Below, in pieces: positions 31,973 through 38,295 of a DNA stretch of 38,295 bases (position 1 is its first letter; every line of letters begins with the position of its first letter). A program made the translations under genes and the position numbers. Source of the stretch: Rhodospirillales bacterium 69-11 (GTDB lineage Bacteria; Pseudomonadota; Alphaproteobacteria; Acetobacterales; Acetobacteraceae); the NCBI GenBank assembly GCA_001898425.1, contig MKTV01000100.1, positions 1,873 through 40,167 on the forward strand, given 5' to 3'. The notes beneath the pieces are model-generated. The model saw nothing but the letters and a program-made list of their open reading frames with translations, searched no databases and was not told where the DNA came from.

Positions 31973-34900
31973 ATGACGACCGTTTCCTACTCCGCGGCCG
32001 CCTGCGCGGCTGCGCCATCGCCCACATCCGCATCTGCCGGCATCCTCCAGGTCGCGCGACTTCTTCTTCCCGATCTCGAACGCGGACGGCGCATTGATGC
32101 TGGCGTCCTGCGTTCCGCGATGGAAACGGCCTTCGAGGCTTCCGATGCCGCCGGCGCATGGGACTGGAAGACCGCCTACGACGCTTGCGAAGCCGCGACC
32201 GTCCTGTTCTTGCGCAAATACGGAAGGGCGCTTTTCCGCAAAGCCGACTCTCCGGCTTCCCGACTTGCCGCGCTGACGAAGATCGCCGGCCTTCTGCCCA
32301 CCCACACGCGCCGTTCCGAGGACAGCCAGGCGTTCCAACAATTCTCGACGCCGATTCCACTCGGTCTCGCGGCCTGCACCGCAGCCGCCGTTACGTCGGC
32401 CGATTACGTGCTGGAGCCTTCGGCCGGCACCGGCCTCCTCGCCATCCTGGCCGAGGTCGCCGGCGGCGCGCTCGCGCTGAACGAGCTGGCCGACACCCGC
32501 GCCGCGCTCCTCGAGCACCTCTTTCCCGGCACCACAGTCAGCCGCTTCGATGCGGCACAGATCGACGATCATTTCGACGCTGCGGTGACGCCCACTGTCG
32601 TGCTGATGAACCCGCCATTCTCCGCAGTGGCGAATGTCGACCGTCGCATGGCCGACGCCGCTTATCGCCATGTCGCCTCGGCGCTGGCGCGTCTCGTCGA
32701 CGGCGGGCGGCTCGTGGCGATCACCGGCGCCAATTTCGGTCCCGAGACGCCGGCCTGGCGCGATTCCTTCGTCCGCCTACAGGAGCGCGGCAGCGTCGTC
32801 TTCACCGCGGCGATCGATGGCGCGGTCTATGCCAAGCATGGCACGACGACCGAGACCCGCCTCACCGTAATCGATCGCGTGCCGGCACCTGACCCGGCGC
32901 GGTTTCCACCGTCCGCAGGGACCGCGCCCGATGTGGCGACGCTGCTCGGGTGGATCGCGGAGAAGGTCCCGCCACGATGCCCGATCACCACGGCGCTCCG
33001 CACGGCGCCGGTCAGAAGTTCTGCAACGCCGCGCACGGTTCGCGGCTATCTCGTGCGCGCCGCCGCGCACCCAGCGGCGGCGTCCATCGCCGAGCCCGAA
33101 GGTGTCGAGCTCGCCTACGAGACCGTGGACTGGACGCCGACCGAGGGCGGCCATCTCACGGATGCGCTTTATGAAGAATACGTCCTCCAGTCGATCCGTA
33201 TTCCCGGCTCTCAGGCGCATCCGACGAAGCTGGTGCAGTCCGCGGCGATGGCCTCGGTCGCGCCGCCCAAACCCTCGTATCGGCCGCATCTTCCAGCGAC
33301 TCTCGTCACCGATGGCCTGCTGTCCGACGCGCAGCTCGAGAGCGTCATCTACGCCGGCGAGGCCCATGCCGATTTCCTCGCCGGGTCGTGGACGGTCGAT
33401 GAGACTTTCGACCTTGTCACCGCCGCGCGCGACGATGCGGAGACCGCGGTCCGCTTTCGCCGTGGCTGGTTCCTCGGCGACGGCACTGGCGCCGGCAAGG
33501 GCCGCCAGGTCGCCGGCATCCTGCTCGACAACTGGCTGAAAGGCCGACGGCGCGCCGTCTGGATCAGCAAATCCGACAAGCTGATCGAGGACGCGCAGCG
33601 CGACTGGTCCGCGCTCGGCATGGAGCGGCTCCTGGTGACGCCGCTTTCGCGCTTTCGCCAGGGCACGCCGATCCGGCTTGGCCAAGGCATCCTATTTGCG
33701 ACCTACGCCACGCTGCGCACCGACGAACGCGGCGAGAAGCTTTCGCGCGTCCGGCAGATCGTCGAATGGTTGGGCTCCGGTTTCGACGGAGTGATCATTT
33801 TCGACGAGTCGCATGCGATGCAGAACGCTGTCGGCGGCAAAGGCGAGCGCGGCGACCAGGCGCCGTCGCAGCAGGGACGCGCTGGCCTCCGACTCCAGCA
33901 CGCCCTGCCGAACGCCCGCGTCGTCTACGTCTCCGCGACTGGCGCGACGACGGTCCACAATCTCGCTTATGCGCAACGGCTCGGCCTCTGGGGCGGCGAG
34001 GATTTCCCGTTCGCCACACGGGCCGAGTTCGTCGAGGCGATCGAGGACGGTGGCGTCGCCGCCATGGAGGTGCTCGCGCGCGATCTCAAAGCACTCGGAC
34101 TCTATGCCGCCCGCTCGCTCTCCTATGAAGGCGTCGAGTACGAGCTCATTGAGCACAAGCTCACGACCGAGCAAGTCCGCATCTACGACGCCTATGCCGG
34201 CGCCTTCTCGATCATCCATAACAACCTCGACGCGGCGATGCGGGCCGCCAACATCACCGGCGAGACCGGCACGCTGAACGCGCAGGCCAAATCGGCGGCG
34301 CGTTCCGCTTTCGAGAGCGCGAAGCAGCGCTTCTTCGGCCATCTGCTCACGGCGATGAAGACGCCATCGCTGATCCGCTCGATCGAGCGCGATCTCGAGG
34401 CGGGCCATGCCGCCGTCATCCAGCTCGTCTCGACCGGTGAGGCGCTGATGGAGCGCCGGCTCGCGGAGATTCCGACCGAGGACTGGGGCGACGTCCAGGT
34501 CGACATCACGCCGCGCGAGTACGTGCTCGACTATCTCGCCCATTCTTTCCCGGTGCAGCTCTACGAGCTGCTTACCGACAGCGAAGGCAATCTCTCGTCC
34601 CGACCCGCCTATCGCGACGGCCAGCCGGTCGAGAGTCGGGAGGCGGTCGCACGCCGCGACCGGTTGATCGAGAAGCTCGCTTCGCTCCCACCCGTGCCGG
34701 GCGCACTGGACCAGATCGTCCAGCGTTTCGGCGCCGACATGGTCGCCGAAGTTACCGGCCGCTCGCGGCGCGTCATCCGTAAGGGTGATCGGCTGCAGGT
34801 CGAAAATCGCGCCGCCGCGGCGAACCTCGCCGAGACCGCCGCCTTCATGGATGACGCCAAACGCATCCTCGTCTTCAGCGACGCCGGTGGCACTGGGCGC

Positions 34901-36298
34901 AGCTATCATGCTGAGCTGTCGGCGCGGAATCGCAGGCTGCGGGTCCATTACCTGCTCGAACCCGGCTGGAAGGCGGATGCCGCCATCCAGGGCCTCGGCC
35001 GTACCAACCGCACCAACCAGGCGCAGCCGCCGCTGTTCCGGCCGATCGCGACGGACGTGAAGGCGGAGAAACGCTTTCTAAGCACGATCGCGCGCCGCCT
35101 CGACACGCTGGGCGCGATCACGCGTGGCCAGCGTCAGACCGGCGGCCAGGGGCTGTTCAGGCCTGAGGACAATCTCGAAAGCCATTACGGGCGCGATGCG
35201 TTGCGCCAGCTCTACATGCTGCTCGTCCGCGGCAAGGTCGAGGGCTGTTCGCTTAAGACCTTCGAGGACGCGACCGGCCTCAAGCTCACGGACGCGAACG
35301 GCATCAAGGAAGAGCTGCCGTCGATCACGACCTTCCTTAATCGCTTGCTGGCGCTGACGATCGACCTGCAGAACATCCTGTTCACTGCGTTCGAGCAGTT
35401 GCTAACGGCTCGCATCGAGGGCGCGATCGCATCCGGCACCTACGATGTCGGCTTGGAGACGCTGCGCGCCGAGAGCTTCATCATCACCGACCGGCGGATC
35501 ATCTACATGCATCCCGGCATCGGCGCGGAGACCCGGCTGCTCAGCATCATCGAACGCCGGCGTAATCGCCCCGTCACGCAGGACGAGGCGCTCGATCAGC
35601 TCTCCGATCCGCGCGCCCTGCTCCTTATCAACGAGCGCTCGGGCCGCGCGGCCGTTCAGGTCCCGGCGCCGAGCCTCATGCTTGACGACGGCGAGATCGA
35701 GCGGCGCGTGCGGCTGATCCGGCCGATGGAGAATCATAGCCTTCCGCTGAAGGTGATGGCGGAAAGCCACTGGACGGAGGTCGATCGCGCACGCTTCGCC
35801 GCGGCATGGCAGGCAGAGATCGCTTCCGTGCCGGAGTTCACCGACAGCACGATCCACGTCGTAGCCGGCTTGCTCCTGCCGATCTGGAAGCGGCTCCCGA
35901 ACGACTCGACGCGTGTCTACCGGCTTCAAACCGATACCGGCGAGCGGATCATCGGCCGCAAGGTTTCGCCTGCTTGGGTGGCGACCGCGCTCGCGGCGGA
36001 CGCGCCGACGCTTACACCAGACGATGCTTTCGCCTCCCTCTTGGACGGGCGAACCGTCTTCGAACTCGCCGAAGGCCTTCAGCTCCGCCGCGTCCGCGTC
36101 ATGGGCGCCGGGCGCATCGAACTGTCCGGGTTCAACGACACGATGCGCGATCGGCTCAAAGCTTACGGGCTCTTCCATGAGATTATCTCGTGGAAGCTGC
36201 GCATGTTCGTGCCGACCGACGCTTCGGGCGTCGCGATCCTAGCGCGGGTACTCGACCGCTATCCCGTCGAGCGCATTGCCGAACGGGAGGCCGCGTGA
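31973..36298 (+). CDS. Strawberry notch-like helicase with N-terminal DNA methyltransferase domain
   Basis: A 1441-residue protein. Seen: a methyltransferase domain with EPSAGTGLL (148-156, SAM binding) and NPPF (213-216, N6-adenine type), then a helicase with GDGTGAGKGRQ near 502-512, FDESHAM at 610-616, SATG, and QGLGRTNRTNQ near 1006-1016. These are features of SBNO (strawberry notch) SF2 helicases. A DWGDVQVDITPREY segment and a long C-terminal domain follow. Known: SBNO-like fusions are carried by many plasmids and integrative elements, where they are thought to modify or protect the element's DNA. The role is inferred. The stop overlaps the Toprim gene as TGATG. The methyltransferase motifs look intact, so methylation of element DNA against restriction is plausible. 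Confidence 0.88.
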   Translation: MTTVSYSAAACAAAPSPTSASAGILQVARLLLPDLERGRRIDAGVLRSAMETAFEASDAAGAWDWKTAYDACEAATVLFLRKYGRALFRKADSPASRLAALTKIAGLLPTHTRRSEDSQAFQQFSTPIPLGLAACTAAAVTSADYVLEPSAGTGLLAILAEVAGGALALNELADTRAALLEHLFPGTTVSRFDAAQIDDHFDAAVTPTVVLMNPPFSAVANVDRRMADAAYRHVASALARLVDGGRLVAITGANFGPETPAWRDSFVRLQERGSVVFTAAIDGAVYAKHGTTTETRLTVIDRVPAPDPARFPPSAGTAPDVATLLGWIAEKVPPRCPITTALRTAPVRSSATPRTVRGYLVRAAAHPAAASIAEPEGVELAYETVDWTPTEGGHLTDALYEEYVLQSIRIPGSQAHPTKLVQSAAMASVAPPKPSYRPHLPATLVTDGLLSDAQLESVIYAGEAHADFLAGSWTVDETFDLVTAARDDAETAVRFRRGWFLGDGTGAGKGRQVAGILLDNWLKGRRRAVWISKSDKLIEDAQRDWSALGMERLLVTPLSRFRQGTPIRLGQGILFATYATLRTDERGEKLSRVRQIVEWLGSGFDGVIIFDESHAMQNAVGGKGERGDQAPSQQGRAGLRLQHALPNARVVYVSATGATTVHNLAYAQRLGLWGGEDFPFATRAEFVEAIEDGGVAAMEVLARDLKALGLYAARSLSYEGVEYELIEHKLTTEQVRIYDAYAGAFSIIHNNLDAAMRAANITGETGTLNAQAKSAARSAFESAKQRFFGHLLTAMKTPSLIRSIERDLEAGHAAVIQLVSTGEALMERRLAEIPTEDWGDVQVDITPREYVLDYLAHSFPVQLYELLTDSEGNLSSRPAYRDGQPVESREAVARRDRLIEKLASLPPVPGALDQIVQRFGADMVAEVTGRSRRVIRKGDRLQVENRAAAANLAETAAFMDDAKRILVFSDAGGTGRSYHAELSARNRRLRVHYLLEPGWKADAAIQGLGRTNRTNQAQPPLFRPIATDVKAEKRFLSTIARRLDTLGAITRGQRQTGGQGLFRPEDNLESHYGRDALRQLYMLLVRGKVEGCSLKTFEDATGLKLTDANGIKEELPSITTFLNRLLALTIDLQNILFTAFEQLLTARIEGAIASGTYDVGLETLRAESFIITDRRIIYMHPGIGAETRLLSIIERRRNRPVTQDEALDQLSDPRALLLINERSGRAAVQVPAPSLMLDDGEIERRVRLIRPMENHSLPLKVMAESHWTEVDRARFAAAWQAEIASVPEFTDSTIHVVAGLLLPIWKRLPNDSTRVYRLQTDTGERIIGRKVSPAWVATALAADAPTLTPDDAFASLLDGRTVFELAEGLQLRRVRVMGAGRIELSGFNDTMRDRLKAYGLFHEIISWKLRMFVPTDASGVAILARVLDRYPVERIAEREAA

Positions 36299-37359
36299 TG
36301 CCACGCGACGCCTCCGAATTGGCACAACGCCTCGGGCGCGAGGCCGAGGCCGTGTGCCGCCACTATCTCTCCAACGGCCGCCGCGAAGGCCGCTACTGGC
36401 TGGTGGGCGACGCGCGCAACACACCGGGCCGCTCCATGTTTGTCCGGCTCAAGGAATCTACGAAAGGGCCGGCCGGCAAATGGACCGACGCCGCTACTGG
36501 CGAGCACGGCGATCTTCTGGACATCATTCGCGAGAGCTGTGGCCTCATCGACTTCCTTGACGTCGCCGCCGAAGCCCGCCGCTTCTTGAGCCTGCCGCGC
36601 AGCGAACCGCAGCCTCCGCCAAAACATGCGCGACTTCCCGCGCAGATCGGCTCGCCACAGGCTGCACAGCGGCTCTTCTCCATGTCGCAACCGGTGATGC
36701 GCACACTCGTAGAGACGTATCTCCGTAATCGCGGCATTATGCCTTTGCTCGACGACGGCGCGCTGCGCTTCCATCCGCGCTGCTACTACCGGCCCGACGA
36801 GCATTCGCCGACCGAGACCTGGCCTGCGATGATCGCGCGCGTGACCGATCTCGAGGACCGGCTCACCGGCGCGCACCGGACCTGGCTCGATCCCGATGGC
36901 TTCGACCTTGTTCGTCTCGGCAAGGCGCCGATCGACACGCCGCGACGCGCGATGGGCGACCTCCTTGGCAACGCCGTGCGCTTCGGCGTGGCGAACGACG
37001 TACTCGCCGCCGGAGAAGGCATCGAGACCATACTGTCGTTGCGCTGCGTGTTGCCAACCCTGCCAATGGCCGCCGCGCTCTCGGCCAATCACCTCGCGGC
37101 ACTTCTGCTCCCGCCGATGCTGCGCCGGCTCTATATCGCTCGCGACAATGATGCGGCCGGCGAAGTGGCCGCGACAGCTCTGACCGAACGCGCCGAGGCA
37201 ACCGGCGTCGAGACGATCGTATGGACGCCCAGGCGTGGCGACTTCAACGAGGATCTGCGCTCCTTTGGCCTCGATGCACTTGGGGCGGACTTGCGGGTGC
37301 AGCTCGTCCCACAAGACGTCGCCCGCTTCATGCTCCTGATGCCGGCCGAGACGGGCTGA
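36298..37359 (+). CDS. Toprim-domain protein (DUF7146-like, primase-related)
   Basis: A 353-residue protein. The ATG at 36298 overlaps the TGA of the previous gene (TGATG), with GGGAGG seven bases upstream. Seen: an N-terminal region with CRHYLSNGRREGRYW and a GKWTDAATGEHGDLLDII segment that resembles the DUF7146/primase-like domain (though no Cys zinc finger is visible), and a Toprim domain with GEGIETILS (E240 catalytic) and LYIARDNDAAG (D283, D285). Known: such proteins are found beside SBNO-like helicases on mobile elements and are thought to be primase-like. Role in element replication or transfer is inferred. Confidence 0.82.
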   Translation: MPRDASELAQRLGREAEAVCRHYLSNGRREGRYWLVGDARNTPGRSMFVRLKESTKGPAGKWTDAATGEHGDLLDIIRESCGLIDFLDVAAEARRFLSLPRSEPQPPPKHARLPAQIGSPQAAQRLFSMSQPVMRTLVETYLRNRGIMPLLDDGALRFHPRCYYRPDEHSPTETWPAMIARVTDLEDRLTGAHRTWLDPDGFDLVRLGKAPIDTPRRAMGDLLGNAVRFGVANDVLAAGEGIETILSLRCVLPTLPMAAALSANHLAALLLPPMLRRLYIARDNDAAGEVAATALTERAEATGVETIVWTPRRGDFNEDLRSFGLDALGADLRVQLVPQDVARFMLLMPAETG

Positions 37360-37667
37360 GCAGCAGCAGTTCGGATGTCTCCACTGCCGGTCGGGGAGAG
37401 GCCAAATAGCCGGAAAGAGTCCGCGCCCTGGCCTTCTAGAGGGCGATCGGACGGCAAGCGGCCCGGCCCGGCAATGGCTGCGCCCAGCTATTTTCCGCCG
37501 GCGGCAGAGCCGCCTTTGCATCGCGAAGCAAAATAGCCGGGCTCCGCCATCCTCCGCTGGCGCTGCGGCCCTGCGCTGCGCTCCGGGTTCTGGGCCGCGC
37601 CGCCCGCCGTCTGTTGATCGCCACGAAGGCCGCGATGGGCGCGGCCGATCCGGCAAAGGACCTCACC
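37360..37667 (+). promoter_or_regulatory. Structured leader region of the DUF2493 gene
   Basis: 308 bases without a gene. It holds the long inverted repeat GCTATTTT (37487-37494) / AAAATAGC (37530-37537), widened by CCC/GGG across a mismatch. Inside is the perfect hairpin GGCGGC-AGA-GCCGCC (37500-37514). AAATAGCCGG is also repeated at 37404-37413 and 37531-37540. It is probably a leader RNA or a site of control for the DUF2493 gene. Confidence 0.5.
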
Positions 37668-38295
37668 ATGGCGACCGACCACGACGACCTCGAATTCGAA
37701 CCGCCGCACAGCTCATCCCCGACCGATCGCGTCCTCAACGAGCTCCAGCTCTATGGCTACCGCCCCTTCCAGGACGAGCCCGATCCGAGACCACTTCCCG
37801 ATGGCAGTGCCGTGGCCGGCGCCGTCGCAGACATCTTCGACGCCCTGGTCTCGACCCTGAACGACACACGTCTCGAACCGGACCTCGAGGACTTGCTCTG
37901 GTCGACCGTCAATCTCTTCCACCGCGCCACAGGTCGCATCGAACGCGAACTCGACGACAACGAGCTGGCGCAGCAGCGGAGCCAGCGCGAGCAGAACGGC
38001 TCGGAGGTGCGATCCGTCGAACTCGAACGGCTGACAGCCGAAGGCATCACGCTCACCGAGCGCCGCAACTGCATGGAGCTCTTCCGCGACCAGGCCGCCG
38101 AACGGTTCGAAGTTCACACCGGCTCGTCCTGGCGTCCCCGCTCCGGATCGCTGGTCAACCATCGCACGCTTACCGCCGCGATGATCGACAGCCGCGATTT
38201 CCTGGCTGCCAAGCGCCGCGCGGAGACCGAAGTGATGCTGCCGCCCGGACCGAAGATCGCGCTTACCGGCGGGCTCGACTTCAACGATCATCGCC
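37668..38295 (+). CDS. DUF2493-domain protein, C-terminus beyond the right edge
   Basis: The first 209 codons are present, from ATG 37668 with AAGGA eight bases upstream, and the frame is open to the window edge. Seen: an acidic N-terminus, a helical middle part (ELDDNELAQQRSQ region), a segment with ERRNCMELFRDQAAERFE, and at the very end KIALTGGLDFNDH, the start of a DUF2493 (YspA-like, SLOG/Rossmann-related) domain. Known: DUF2493 proteins are common on alphaproteobacterial plasmids and integrative elements; the SLOG fold is thought to bind nucleotide-derived ligands. Its role is unknown. The domain's key residues lie outside the window. Confidence 0.8.
   Translation, partial: MATDHDDLEFEPPHSSSPTDRVLNELQLYGYRPFQDEPDPRPLPDGSAVAGAVADIFDALVSTLNDTRLEPDLEDLLWSTVNLFHRATGRIERELDDNELAQQRSQREQNGSEVRSVELERLTAEGITLTERRNCMELFRDQAAERFEVHTGSSWRPRSGSLVNHRTLTAAMIDSRDFLAAKRRAETEVMLPPGPKIALTGGLDFNDHR

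Noticed and set aside
33692-34948. Long - strand frame opposite the SBNO helicase (418 codons)
   Set aside because: Antisense shadow of a 1441-residue gene with intact helicase motifs.
36259-37656. Long - strand frame opposite the Toprim gene (465 codons)
   Set aside because: The + strand frame carries Toprim motifs and a good ribosome binding site; the antisense product shows no recognisable motif.
1-38295. CRISPR arrays, tRNA genes or attachment sites
   Set aside because: No regularly spaced repeats, no tRNA-like cloverleaf and no integrase-linked direct repeat were seen on reading both strands.

Overview
The window is GC-rich and gene-dense, with many ATGA or GTGA stop/start overlaps. 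The + strand module of ArdC, ParB, a strawberry-notch helicase with a fused methyltransferase, a Toprim protein and a DUF2493 protein is typical of integrative elements and large plasmids of alphaproteobacteria (Hyphomicrobiales and relatives). The window therefore looks like part of an accessory element: a mobile-element maintenance module beside a long run of defence and DNA-processing genes. No rRNA, tRNA, CRISPR array or housekeeping gene was seen. Function names rest on motifs and family memory; no database search was possible.

Layout. (1) Positions 1-12340, all - strand, form one compact operon transcribed right to left: abiEi-like (DUF6088), abiEii-like nucleotidyltransferase, hsdR, a fused hsdM-hsdS, a DUF6361-like protein, a PLD-family protein and a large helicase that runs off the left edge. 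Two palindromes upstream of abiEi (12354-12426) overlap a plausible promoter and look like operators for the whole operon. (2) Positions 12508-18479, - strand, encode an AddA/AddB-like pair, each with a C-terminal PD-(D/E)XK nuclease site. (3) Positions 18737-26557, - strand, hold a seven-gene run: sigma-like factor, small HTH-like protein, ImmA/IrrE peptidase fused to a UvrD helicase and an Fe-S nuclease-like domain, a tandem ubiquitin-like protein, an E2-like protein, a JAMM peptidase and an E1-like protein. (4) Positions 26558-27177 are non-coding and rich in hairpins. An IS110-family transposase follows (27178-28308). (5) From 28450 to the right edge, + strand, come ardC, parB, the methyltransferase-helicase, the Toprim protein and the start of a DUF2493 gene. 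The first three have related structured leaders with the ribosome binding site at the foot of the stem.

How the parts fit. The + strand genes look like the element's own maintenance and antirestriction module. The - strand genes look like cargo: a restriction-modification system co-transcribed with an AbiE-like pair and a helicase-PLD-DUF6361 trio, an extra recombination nuclease-helicase, and a bacterial ubiquitin-like conjugation system joined to a peptidase-helicase. Regions 1 and 3 are the best candidates for undescribed or poorly described systems.
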